Positions 1 through 7,012 of a stretch of 7,134 nucleotides of DNA are shown here, one piece after another (positions within the stretch are counted from its first letter, which is position 1; each line of letters begins with the position of its first letter). A model generated the notes under the pieces. The model had not been told where the DNA came from, did not search any database, and saw only the letters and a program-made list of their open reading frames with translations. Origin of the DNA: Bacteroidota bacterium (GTDB lineage: Bacteria > Bacteroidota > Bacteroidia > Bacteroidales > UBA10428); contig JAJUGM010000166.1 of NCBI GenBank assembly GCA_029268165.1, positions 1 through 7,134 of the forward strand. Direction: 5' to 3'. The translations under genes were made by a program, and so were the position numbers.

Positions 1-579
1 AATCCGGCCAATGACTGGGTTGACCATATGACCATTGAGGAATTAAAGAGAATCTGGGAACCAAAAGCTCAGAACGGTATTATGAAATGGAACCAGATCA
101 GGCCTGAATGGCCCGATGCAGAAATTCATCTTTTTGGTCCTGGAGTGGCATCAGGTACGTACGATTACTTTACTGAAGCTATTGTAGGTCAGAGTGGTTC
201 GAGCCGTGGTGATTTTACAGCCAGCGAGGATGATAATGTATTAGTTCAGGGTGTGGCAGGTGATAAATATAGCCTTGGCTTTTTTGGCCTTGCTTATTAT
301 GAGGAAAATAAAGATAAGCTCAAGCTTGTATCTATTGATAATGGCGCAGGCCCTGTTTATCCTTCAATGGAAACTGTAAGCAACGGAAGTTATTCGCCTT
401 TGTCCAGGCCGGTATTTATTTATGTTAGTAAAAAAGCCACCGAGCGTGATGAAGTCAGAAGTTTTGTGGAGTATTATCTTGAACACGTCGGTATGCTTGC
501 CAAAGAAGTAGGTTATGTACCACTTCCTGCTGATAAATACGAACAGGAGAAAAAGAAATTTGCTGATTTTATCAGATAA
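1..579 (+). CDS. pstS: Phosphate ABC transporter substrate-binding protein PstS, 5'-truncated by the window edge
   Basis: This is the C-terminal 192 residues of the phosphate-binding protein of the Pst transporter, which captures inorganic phosphate outside the inner membrane and delivers it to PstC/PstA. The reading frame is open from base 1, so the ATG at 28 is an internal methionine and not the start. Its signal peptide and N-terminal lobe lie upstream of the window. Visible family features are the FGPGVASGT segment, whose Ser-Gly-Thr (about residues 51-53 of the fragment) matches the phosphate-contacting SGT of known PstS proteins, followed by YDYFTEAI, a SEDDN motif, GVAGDKYSLGFFG, and PLSRPVFIYV near the C-terminus. 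The stop is TAA at 577-579, and pstC starts one base later, which places it first among the visible genes of a pstSCAB-phoU operon. Identification rests on these motifs and on gene order; the truncation prevents any statement about lipoprotein versus periplasmic export. Confidence 0.95.
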   Translation, partial: NPANDWVDHMTIEELKRIWEPKAQNGIMKWNQIRPEWPDAEIHLFGPGVASGTYDYFTEAIVGQSGSSRGDFTASEDDNVLVQGVAGDKYSLGFFGLAYYEENKDKLKLVSIDNGAGPVYPSMETVSNGSYSPLSRPVFIYVSKKATERDEVRSFVEYYLEHVGMLAKEVGYVPLPADKYEQEKKKFADFIR

Positions 580-580
580 A

Positions 581-1465
581 ATGAAGAAAAGGAAGATTAT
601 AGAGTTTTCTATTGAAAAATTGTTATTGGCAAGTTCGCTGATTAGCATACTTACAACTGGTGGAATTATTATTGTACTTACGATTGAAGGTGTTGCTTTT
701 TTCAAGGAAGTTTCTGTCATCGATTTTCTTACTGATACTGAATGGACGCCGCTGTTTACCCAAAAACATTTTGGTATATTACCTTTACTGTCAGGGACAA
801 TATTGACTTCATTTATAGCAATTGCGGTAGCTTTACCAATTGGGCTTAGCATAGCTGTTTTCTTAAGCGAGTATTCATCCGTCCGGTTCCGTGAATTAAT
901 CAAACCTGTTCTCGAATTATTGGCTGCTGTCCCAACGGTTATTTACGGCTTTTTTGCCCTGATTGTTGTTACTCCTTTTCTTCAAAAGCTAATTCCGGGG
1001 ATGTCCAGTTTTAATTCATTGTCAGCAGGCCTTGTTATGGGAATTATGATTATACCATACGTTTCATCACTCAGCCAGGATGCACTTCTTGCAGTACCTT
1101 CATCGCTGCGTGAGGCATCATACGGAATGGGGGCCACACGGTTGCAGACATCAGTTAAGGTGATGATACCGGCTGCATCATCAGGCATTATTGTTTCAGT
1201 AATTCTGGCAATATCAAGAGCTGTGGGTGAAACCATGATTGTAGCTATTGCCGCCGGACAACAGCCCCGGTTAACTTTAAACCCTCTGGTACCTGTTGAA
1301 ACCATTACAGCCTATATTGTTCAGGTTAGCCTGGGTGATGTTCCACACGGTTCACTTGAGTACAGAACTATTTTTGCTGCCGGTATTACATTATTTGTTT
1401 TTACACTGATTCTGAACAATATTAGTTACTGGTTTAAAAGGAAATATCAGGAAAAATATGAATAA
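581..1465 (+). CDS. pstC: Phosphate ABC transporter permease PstC
   Basis: Inner-membrane permease that pairs with PstA to form the phosphate channel. I chose the ATG at 581 (294 residues, beginning MKKRKIIEFS) because it lies one base after the pstS stop and gives a short basic N-terminus followed directly by the first membrane helix. An in-frame ATG at 515 would add 22 residues and overlap pstS by 65 bases. About six hydrophobic segments are visible, near residues 17-37, 71-95, 112-132, 148-165, 203-225 and 265-283. The binding-protein-dependent permease EAA loop, which docks on the ATPase, is at about 178-199 (EASYGMGATRLQ, then VMIPAA). The segment LAAVPTVIYGFFAL (114-127) is characteristic of Pst permeases, as is SRAVGETMIVAIAAG (212-226). 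Assignment as PstC over PstA follows from gene order and from the AVGETM form of the last motif. It overlaps pstA by 8 bases, suggesting translational coupling. Confidence 0.95.
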   Translation: MKKRKIIEFSIEKLLLASSLISILTTGGIIIVLTIEGVAFFKEVSVIDFLTDTEWTPLFTQKHFGILPLLSGTILTSFIAIAVALPIGLSIAVFLSEYSSVRFRELIKPVLELLAAVPTVIYGFFALIVVTPFLQKLIPGMSSFNSLSAGLVMGIMIIPYVSSLSQDALLAVPSSLREASYGMGATRLQTSVKVMIPAASSGIIVSVILAISRAVGETMIVAIAAGQQPRLTLNPLVPVETITAYIVQVSLGDVPHGSLEYRTIFAAGITLFVFTLILNNISYWFKRKYQEKYE

Positions 1466-2315
1466 TCAGGTCAAAAACAGGATAAAGGATAAATTATTCA
1501 GTATCTGGGGATGGATTAGCGTTTCCATTGGTATTGTTGCCCTTGCTGTTTTTATTATAGACATCCTTTTTGACGGTCTGCCTGTTCTGAGTTTCAGGTT
1601 CCTTACCAGCCTGCCATCACGTATTCCTGAGAAGGCAGGAATTTTTACTGCTATGATGGGCACGGTCTGGATCTTTATACTTACTGCGGTTATTGCATTT
1701 CCTCTTGGTGTTGCCTCGGGAGTTTATCTCGAAGAATATGGAATAAAAAACCGTTTGTCAAAACTGCTTGAAATTAACATTGCCAACCTGGCCGGTGTAC
1801 CTTCTATAATTTATGGATTGTTAGGCCTTGAAATTTTTGTAAGAATTTTCAGGCTTGGGAATAGTATCCTTGCCGGAAGCTTAACGCTTGCCCTGTTAAT
1901 TCTGCCAATTATTATTGTATCTACACGTGAAGCCATAAAAGCAGTACCACAGAGTTTGCGAGATGCCTCTTATGCATTGGGCGCAACAAAATGGCAGACT
2001 ATCTGGTATCAGGTACTTCCGGCTTCTTTTGGCGGGATACTGACCGGAGTAATTCTGGCGCTCTCGCGTGCTATAGGCGAAGCTGCTCCCCTGATTGTCG
2101 TAGGGGCATTGGCATACGTGCCTTTTGCACCCACATCGCCAATGGATAATTTTTCGGTTTTACCGATTCAGATTTTTAACTGGATTTCACGACCCCAAAA
2201 GGGATTTATCCAGAATGCCGCTGCTGCAATTATCGTATTATTAATCATCACATTCCTGCTAAACGGTATTGCTATGTACATGCGAAACCGGTGGCAACGT
2301 AAAATGAAAATATAA
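1458..2315 (+). CDS. pstA: Phosphate ABC transporter permease PstA
   Basis: Second inner-membrane permease of the phosphate importer, 285 residues. Hydrophobic segments are near residues 16-38, 63-87, 110-130, 136-155, 190-216 and 253-275. The EAA loop is at about 169-190 (DASYALGATKWQ, then VLPAS), preceded by AVPQSLR. The LAGVPSIIYGLLGL stretch (111-124) mirrors the equivalent stretch of PstC, and SRAIGEAAPLIVVGAL (203-218) is the PstA-type version of the last motif. The start at 1458 lies inside the end of pstC and shares 8 bases with it. An AGGA at 1449-1452, five bases upstream, could serve as a ribosome-binding site, which is unusual here because most genes in the window lack one. The stop is followed by only four bases before pstB. 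Length is normal for PstA. Confidence 0.95.
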   Translation: MNNQVKNRIKDKLFSIWGWISVSIGIVALAVFIIDILFDGLPVLSFRFLTSLPSRIPEKAGIFTAMMGTVWIFILTAVIAFPLGVASGVYLEEYGIKNRLSKLLEINIANLAGVPSIIYGLLGLEIFVRIFRLGNSILAGSLTLALLILPIIIVSTREAIKAVPQSLRDASYALGATKWQTIWYQVLPASFGGILTGVILALSRAIGEAAPLIVVGALAYVPFAPTSPMDNFSVLPIQIFNWISRPQKGFIQNAAAAIIVLLIITFLLNGIAMYMRNRWQRKMKI

Positions 2316-2319
2316 GATT

Positions 2320-3159
2320 ATGATTAGCGCTGAAAAGGAAATATTACCAATATTGAATCAACAGGAACTTTACACTGTGGAACCAACTCATTTACATGTT
2401 GCATCATCAGATATAGTGGAAACTATTGATGTTAATGTTTTTTATGGCGATTTTCATGCACTTAAGGATGTCAATCTCGCTATTAAAAAGAATTCAGTTA
2501 CCGCTCTGATCGGTCCGTCAGGATGTGGTAAAACCACTTTCCTCAGATTATTAAACCGCATGAATGATTATATACCATCACACATGGTTAGAGGAAAGGT
2601 ATTGATAAATGGTGTTGATATTTACAGAGATAAAATCGAAATTGAACAATTGCGGAAAGAAGTAGGTATGGTATTTCAGAAACCCAATCCTTTCCCCAAA
2701 TCAATTTTTGAAAATGTAGCCTACGGACTCCGGATTCAAGGTATTAAAGACAAACACCTTATTCATGAACGTGTAATTAACGCCATTCAGCAGGTAGGTC
2801 TTTGGAATGAAGTAAAAGATAATCTCAGAAAAAATGCCCTCGCATTATCAGGTGGCCAGCAGCAACGTGTATGTATTGCACGTACCCTGGCAGTTGAGCC
2901 TGATATCATTCTTATGGACGAGCCTACATCAGCCCTTGATCCAATTTCTACCAGCCGTATTGAAGAGCTTATCCTTCAGCTAAAACAAAAATACACTATC
3001 ATTATTGTTACTCATAATATGCAGCAGGCCAGCCGGATAAGTGATACTACTGCCTTTTTTTACCTGGGTGAACTGATTGAAGTAGGGAAAACTACAGATA
3101 TATTTACCAATCCCAGAAACGAAAGAACCGAACGCTATATTACCGGACGATTCGGATAA
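2320..3159 (+). CDS. pstB: Phosphate ABC transporter ATP-binding protein PstB
   Basis: Cytoplasmic ATPase that drives phosphate import by binding PstC/PstA. All nucleotide-binding elements of an ABC ATPase are intact in the 279-residue protein: Walker A GPSGCGKTT (65-73), Q-loop glutamine in VFQKPNPFP (Q120), signature LSGGQQQR (176-183), Walker B ILMDEP (197-202), D-loop SALD (204-207) and switch histidine in VTHNM (H232). The pairing of KPNPFPKSIFENVAYG after the Q-loop and THNMQQASRISD after the switch is typical of PstB among ABC ATPases. The usual PstB core begins around residue 32 (ETIDVNVFYGDFHALKD), so the protein has roughly 30 extra N-terminal residues. No other in-frame ATG exists before residue 81, so this start is the only plausible ATG. 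There is no obvious Shine-Dalgarno sequence. It follows pstA after 4 bases. Confidence 0.96.
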   Translation: MISAEKEILPILNQQELYTVEPTHLHVASSDIVETIDVNVFYGDFHALKDVNLAIKKNSVTALIGPSGCGKTTFLRLLNRMNDYIPSHMVRGKVLINGVDIYRDKIEIEQLRKEVGMVFQKPNPFPKSIFENVAYGLRIQGIKDKHLIHERVINAIQQVGLWNEVKDNLRKNALALSGGQQQRVCIARTLAVEPDIILMDEPTSALDPISTSRIEELILQLKQKYTIIIVTHNMQQASRISDTTAFFYLGELIEVGKTTDIFTNPRNERTERYITGRFG

Positions 3160-3207
3160 TAATATATGTTTTCTTTTTGTAATTTTAAATCATTAATTTA
3201 CATCATT

Positions 3208-3900
3208 ATGGCCATTCAAATTGAAATTGAGCTTGACTACCTGAAAAGCCTCATACTTGAAATGTTTGAACTGGTGAAAAAACAAATATTTTCATCAAGG
3301 GAAGCTTTATTAAACCATGATCATGAATTGGCTGAAGAAGTCATGCGTAACGAATCAAGAGTGAATGGATATGAAATTACTATTGAAAAAGAATGTGAAA
3401 GCCTGTTGGCATTGCATCAGCCTGTGGCAACCGATCTACGCTTTATTATGGCGGCATTGATAACTAACGGAAATATTGAAAGAATTGGCGACCATGCTGA
3501 TAAAATAGCCAAAATTGTTCGTGACCAGGAAACGCCATTTGATAAGGAACTGCTGGAATCACTGCATCTTAAAGAAGCTTTTGATGTTATCGAGGAAATG
3601 ATGTCCAGGGTTATTGCATCCCTTACAAACAAAGAAGCCGGTGAAGCCCGGATTATTTTTAAGCTCGATAAAAGTATCGATAAAATCAACAAGAAATCTT
3701 TGACTTTCCTGAATGATTATCTGAAAAACCACACAGATAAAATAATACAGGCATTATGGCTGTTCAGGATTATCGGAAAACTTGAAAGGGTGGGGGATGT
3801 CATGAAAAATATTGCTGAAGAAGTAATATTTTACCTCGATGCTGAAATCCTGAAGCATAAAAAACTGAAGTACAAACTTGCTAGAAAGAACAATCAATAA
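3208..3900 (+). CDS. phoU: Phosphate transport system regulatory protein PhoU
   Basis: Cytoplasmic helical-bundle protein that accompanies the Pst transporter. In characterised bacteria it restrains phosphate uptake and relays the transporter state to the PhoR/PhoB system. I prefer the ATG at 3208 (230 residues, MAIQIEIELDYLKS), because it matches the usual PhoU beginning. The in-frame ATG at 3166 would prepend 14 residues (MFSFCNFKSLIYII) that do not look like PhoU and come from AT-rich spacer. Two PhoU repeats are visible, each with its metal-binding E-x3-D motif: NIERIGDHADKIAK (89-102, E91 and D95) and LERVGDVMKNIAEEVIFY (192-209, E193 and D197). The segment QPVATDLRFIMAAL (71-84) is also a family hallmark. 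The final gene of the pst operon, it lies about 48 bases after pstB and ends at a convergent boundary. Confidence 0.93.
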   Translation: MAIQIEIELDYLKSLILEMFELVKKQIFSSREALLNHDHELAEEVMRNESRVNGYEITIEKECESLLALHQPVATDLRFIMAALITNGNIERIGDHADKIAKIVRDQETPFDKELLESLHLKEAFDVIEEMMSRVIASLTNKEAGEARIIFKLDKSIDKINKKSLTFLNDYLKNHTDKIIQALWLFRIIGKLERVGDVMKNIAEEVIFYLDAEILKHKKLKYKLARKNNQ

Positions 3901-4068
3901 AATCTATATTATTATATAGTTGCCCCTAATACGTATTCTGTAAAGATTCAGAAAGCCAGTTTCTATCTCAATATTTAACATTGCAGCATTTCTCTCCTGA
4001 TAACTAATCCGGGTTAAATTGTTTCTGTGACTGTTTAAAATTAAGGCTCTCCAGAAATAACTCATAAT
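3901..4068. other. Convergent intergenic spacer with weak hairpins
   Basis: This 168-base spacer separates the ends of phoU (plus) and the lipoprotein gene (minus). No open frame of note is present. Two weak inverted repeats could help end transcription: CTATAT/ATATAG at 3904-3919 with a 4-base loop, directly after the phoU stop, and AGAT..AGAAA/TTTCT..ATCT at 3944-3968 with a 5-base loop and a 2-base bulge. Both are AT-rich and neither is followed by a clear run of T. I therefore cannot call a standard Rho-independent terminator for either gene, although convergent transcription makes termination here likely. Confidence 0.5.
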
Positions 4069-4707
4069 TTAAGGTGAGTAATCCTTTAGAGAGAAGGTAA
4101 CATCTAACCGCATTGCAGTATCGGCCAGTACTTTTGCTCTTTCAAATATTATTTCTGAATCAACGCTGTCATGGCTTATAGTAAGCGGGATATTAAAATT
4201 TACCGGAATGGTGTCTTGTTTTATAAAACTATGTATTTTGTTGATTCCTTGACGGATATTAACAGGTGATTTGATAACCGGCTCAACCAGGCCAAGCAAT
4301 TGAGCCAATGTGCTGTACCAGAATTTAATTTTGCCGGTATCTGTACCAAACCGTGATGTTTCAAACCTGAATGTCAGGTTATATGTTGAACAACCCCAGT
4401 TGATGATTAATAGTCTGTCTCCTGTAGGCAGAATAATTTTTTCATAACCAGTAAAATCAATCTGTTTGTAATCAGCATCAGTAATTACATTCGTATCAAT
4501 AACCCTTTGTGGAATCCCTTTAATACAATTTTCACGGTCTTTACTCACAGATGGTTCAACAGATGAGGTCTGAATACTATGATTTATCTGATTATCAACC
4601 TGCCGGAAATAATCATCTTCATGGCCGAAAAACTGAGGTTGCCGGCAGGCAGTATTCAGTATAACAAGAAAACATGAAATATACAAAATACCGGTTATTC
4701 TATTCAT
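4069..4707 (-). CDS. Small predicted lipoprotein of unknown function
   Basis: I do not recognise this 212-residue protein. It starts with a short basic end (MNR) and a hydrophobic stretch at about 5-17, followed by LNTAC with Cys21 as the likely lipidated residue. The -3 position is Asn and the -4 position Leu, so the lipobox is slightly atypical, but alanine at -1 and the overall layout fit signal peptidase II cleavage. The mature part begins with a polar, low-complexity linker (about 22-60, rich in Q, S, D and E). A more ordered domain then follows with alternating hydrophobic residues suggesting beta strands (for example YEKIILPTGDRLLIINWGC, 88-106). Two further cysteines, C61 and C106, could form a disulfide after export. 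It is the third gene of a tight minus-strand operon, 14 bases after yjbQ. The context gives no firm clue to function; co-transcription with a sugar mutase may be incidental. Confidence 0.8.
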   Translation of the reverse strand: MNRITGILYISCFLVILNTACRQPQFFGHEDDYFRQVDNQINHSIQTSSVEPSVSKDRENCIKGIPQRVIDTNVITDADYKQIDFTGYEKIILPTGDRLLIINWGCSTYNLTFRFETSRFGTDTGKIKFWYSTLAQLLGLVEPVIKSPVNIRQGINKIHSFIKQDTIPVNFNIPLTISHDSVDSEIIFERAKVLADTAMRLDVTFSLKDYSP

Positions 4708-4721
4708 AAATCAACTTTTCG

Positions 4722-5138
4722 TTACTCTCCGATTATTTTCACCAGTACACGCTTTTTCCTTTTGCCATCAAACTCTCCGTAAAAAATCTGTTCCCACGGC
4801 CCGAAATCAAGTTGTCCGTTTGAGACAGCTACCACAACCTCGCGTCCCATGATGGTCCTTTTAAGGTGTGCATCAGCATTATCTTCAAAGCCATTGTGGC
4901 GGTATTGTGAATAGGGCTTCTCGGGTGCAAGCTTTTCAAGCCATACTTCAAAATCATGATGCAGCCCTGATTCATCATCATTAATAAATACACTGGCCGT
5001 AATATGCATGGCATTCACCAAACATAAACCCTCTTTTATACCACTTTCTGCCAAACATTGTTGTATCTGAGGGGTTATATTCAGAAACTCTCTTCTTGCA
5101 CTGGTGTTAAACCATAATTCTTTCCGGTATGACTTCAT
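4722..5138 (-). CDS. yjbQ: YjbQ/UPF0047 family protein (secondary thiamine-phosphate synthase-type)
   Basis: A compact 138-residue protein of the YjbQ (UPF0047) family, expected to be cytoplasmic. Its family signatures are all present: NAMHITASVFIND (42-54) with His45, the GLHHDFEVWLEKLAP region (58-72), NADAHLKRTIMG (87-98) with His91, and a C-terminal block with GQLDFGPWEQIFYGEFDG (108-125) ending in RVLVKI. The conserved histidines are thought to line a metal or active site. Family databases name members 'secondary thiamine-phosphate synthase enzyme' because E. coli YjbQ shows weak activity of that kind, but the physiological role is not settled and no thiamine genes are seen here. Its ATG lies one base downstream of the stop of the mutase gene, so translation is probably coupled. 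Length is standard for the family. Confidence 0.92.
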   Translation of the reverse strand: MKSYRKELWFNTSARREFLNITPQIQQCLAESGIKEGLCLVNAMHITASVFINDDESGLHHDFEVWLEKLAPEKPYSQYRHNGFEDNADAHLKRTIMGREVVVAVSNGQLDFGPWEQIFYGEFDGKRKKRVLVKIIGE

Positions 5139-5139
5139 C

Positions 5140-6885
5140 TTATTGTAATTTTAAATCATGCATGATGTTTTCAATTCGGGAATCGAGCAATTTATTGATT
5201 TTTTCATAGTCAGATATATCGGTGAGTTTGTCCTTTACTCCGAAATAGAACTTTATTTTGGGCTCGGTACCCGATGGTCTCACTGATATCTTCGACCCGT
5301 CATTAGTAATAAACTGAAGAACATCAGATCTGGGGATTTTAATGCCTTTGTTTTTTTCGTTAATCCTCCTTAGAGAAGCATCATCAAGATAGTCAATAAC
5401 TTCTGAAACCTTTACATTATTGATGGCAACGGGAGGATTACTGCGAAAGTTCTTCATCATCTGCTGGATCTCCTCAAGCCCGCTTTTGCCTTTTCTTTCC
5501 AGTGAAATCAGTTTTTCTTTGTAGAAGCCAAATTCCTTGTATATTTCAAGTAATAATTCAAACATTGATTTACCCTGATCCTTTGCCCATGCAGCTGTTT
5601 CAGCAATCAGTGCACATGAAATAACAGCATCCTTATCGCGCACAAAGTCGCCTGCCAGATAACCATAACTTTCTTCTCCGCCGCCGATAAAAGTCTTCTT
5701 CCCTTCAAACTGCCGAATTACATCAGCTATGTATTTAAATCCTGTAAGTACATCATAACAAGGCACATGATAATGGCGTGCAATGGTAGCAAGCAATTCA
5801 GTTGTTACAATTGTTTTTACAATGAATTCATTACCGGTGAGCTTTTTTTTCTCAGACCAGCGCGTAAGCAGGTAATATATAAGTAATGACGCTGCCTGAT
5901 TGCCATTAAGAATTACAAAACTGCCCCTGTTGTTGCGAACAGCAATACCAACCCTGTCGGCATCAGGGTCGGTGGCCATTACAATATCAGAATCGGTTTC
6001 TTCTGCTTTTTTAATTGCCAGCGATAAAGCAGCATGTTCTTCAGGATTAGGCGAATGTACTGTTGGAAAGTTGCCATCAGGCTTATTCTGCTCTGGTACA
6101 CAGATGACGTTCCTGAAGCCAAATTTCTTAAGTACCATGGGGACCAGATTAACCCCTGTGCCGTGAATAGGTGTGTAAACAATTTTTAAACCAGCCTGTT
6201 TTTTTATAATTTCAGGAGAAAGAGATAATGTGGTTATCTGATCGGTATATATTTCGTCAATTTCTTTTCCAATGATTTCAATATTCTCAGGCCGTGAATT
6301 AAAGTTGACCTCATCTATCGATTTTATTTTCTGTACTTCCTGAATAATAAGCTTATCATGCGGAGCAATAATCTGTCCGCCATCATCCCAATAGACTTTA
6401 TAACCATTATATTCTTTAGGATTGTGAGAAGCAGTAATAACCACACCACTCTGGCACCTGAAATATCTTATTGCAAAGGATAACTCAGGTGTTGGTCTTA
6501 GATCGTCGAACAAATATACTTTAAACCCGTTGGCTGAAAATATATTGGCTGTAGTTTCAGCAAAGAGCCTGCTGTTATTTCTTGAATCGTGAGCTACGGC
6601 TACTTTTATCTGGGATATTGATATAAATTCTTTTTTCAGGTAATTGCAAAGGCCCTGTGTTGCCATGCCTACCGTGTAAATATTCATCCGGTTGGTGCCA
6701 ACACCCATTATTCCACGCAAACCGCCTGTACCAAATTCAAGGTCACGGTAAAAACATTCAATAAGCTCTTTTTCGTTACTTTCAATCAATTCCTGAACCT
6801 TTTTTCTGGTATCGGCATCATATTCAGGCCCAAGCCATGTCTGGGCTTTTATTTTTACATCATCAAGAAGATTATCGGTATTCAT
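5140..6885 (-). CDS. Phospho-sugar mutase (phosphoglucomutase/phosphomannomutase, alpha-D-phosphohexomutase superfamily)
   Basis: Cytoplasmic enzyme that interconverts sugar 1-phosphates and 6-phosphates, most likely glucose, feeding glycogen, cell-wall and glycan precursors. All four domains of the superfamily are represented in 581 residues. The catalytic phosphoserine loop is TASHNP (151-156, Ser153), with upstream FGTGGLRGIMG (51-61). The magnesium loop is DPDADR (306-311). The sugar-recognition loop is GGGEESYGY (401-409), and the phosphate-binding loop is RPSGTEPK (536-543). The length and the N-terminal region (W17-L18-G19-P20, RDLEFGTGGLRG) fit the long PGM2/PgcA-like branch (phosphoglucomutase, mannomutase or phosphopentomutase activity) better than the roughly 450-residue ManB or GlmM enzymes. 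Substrate preference cannot be decided from sequence alone, so I give no gene symbol. First gene of the minus-strand operon, with a good promoter -7 match about 41 bases before its ATG. Confidence 0.95.
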   Translation of the reverse strand: MNTDNLLDDVKIKAQTWLGPEYDADTRKKVQELIESNEKELIECFYRDLEFGTGGLRGIMGVGTNRMNIYTVGMATQGLCNYLKKEFISISQIKVAVAHDSRNNSRLFAETTANIFSANGFKVYLFDDLRPTPELSFAIRYFRCQSGVVITASHNPKEYNGYKVYWDDGGQIIAPHDKLIIQEVQKIKSIDEVNFNSRPENIEIIGKEIDEIYTDQITTLSLSPEIIKKQAGLKIVYTPIHGTGVNLVPMVLKKFGFRNVICVPEQNKPDGNFPTVHSPNPEEHAALSLAIKKAEETDSDIVMATDPDADRVGIAVRNNRGSFVILNGNQAASLLIYYLLTRWSEKKKLTGNEFIVKTIVTTELLATIARHYHVPCYDVLTGFKYIADVIRQFEGKKTFIGGGEESYGYLAGDFVRDKDAVISCALIAETAAWAKDQGKSMFELLLEIYKEFGFYKEKLISLERKGKSGLEEIQQMMKNFRSNPPVAINNVKVSEVIDYLDDASLRRINEKNKGIKIPRSDVLQFITNDGSKISVRPSGTEPKIKFYFGVKDKLTDISDYEKINKLLDSRIENIMHDLKLQ

Positions 6886-6925
6886 ATTATATTCTGATTT
6901 GACATTTCTGTTTATTTCAGGTTTA

Positions 6926-6933
6926 CAAAAGTA
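6926..6933 (-). promoter_or_regulatory. Predicted Bacteroidota-type -7 element for the mutase operon
   Basis: Read on the minus strand the octamer is TACTTTTG, an exact match to the TAnnTTTG -7 consensus of the Bacteroidota housekeeping sigma factor. It would place the transcription start near 6920 and leave a leader of roughly 35 bases before the mutase ATG at 6885. I see no convincing TTTG -33 element at the expected 19-21 base spacing, so the call rests on the -7 box and its location. Confidence 0.5.
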
Positions 6934-6954
6934 AGAAATTATTCCTATGTATTT

Positions 6955-6985
6955 TTTCAGGATAAATTAAAGAAAATTAACTTTG
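6955..6985 (+). promoter_or_regulatory. Predicted Bacteroidota-type promoter for the gene at 7013
   Basis: TAACTTTG at 6978-6985 matches the TAnnTTTG -7 consensus exactly. A TTTC at 6955-6958 stands 19 bases upstream, where the TTTG -33 element is expected, with one mismatch. Transcription would begin around 6990, leaving a leader of about 20 bases before the ATG at 7013. The surrounding DNA is very AT-rich, so chance matches are possible, but position, spacing and orientation all agree. Confidence 0.6.
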
Positions 6986-7012
6986 TTTAAATCATTTTAA
7001 AAATTGACAAAA

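Noticed and set aside
364..903. Minus-strand open frame of 179 codons opposite pstS and pstC
   Set aside because: It runs antisense to two well-supported pst genes, crosses their boundary, and its translation shows no recognisable domain.
982..1305. Minus-strand open frame of 107 codons opposite pstC
   Set aside because: It is fully contained within the conserved permease gene on the other strand and has no protein-like features.
3928..3937. Perfect 10-base palindrome AATACGTATT downstream of phoU
   Set aside because: It is short, AT-rich, has no loop for a terminator hairpin, and sits between convergent genes where an operator is unlikely.
3901..4068. Possible small RNA or standard terminator in the convergent spacer
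   Set aside because: Stems are short and AT-rich, without a GC-rich hairpin plus T-tract and without promoter elements that I could defend.
5900..6182. Overlapping open frames in both directions inside the mutase gene
   Set aside because: Both lie inside the region encoding the magnesium loop of the mutase and are shadow frames of a conserved enzyme.
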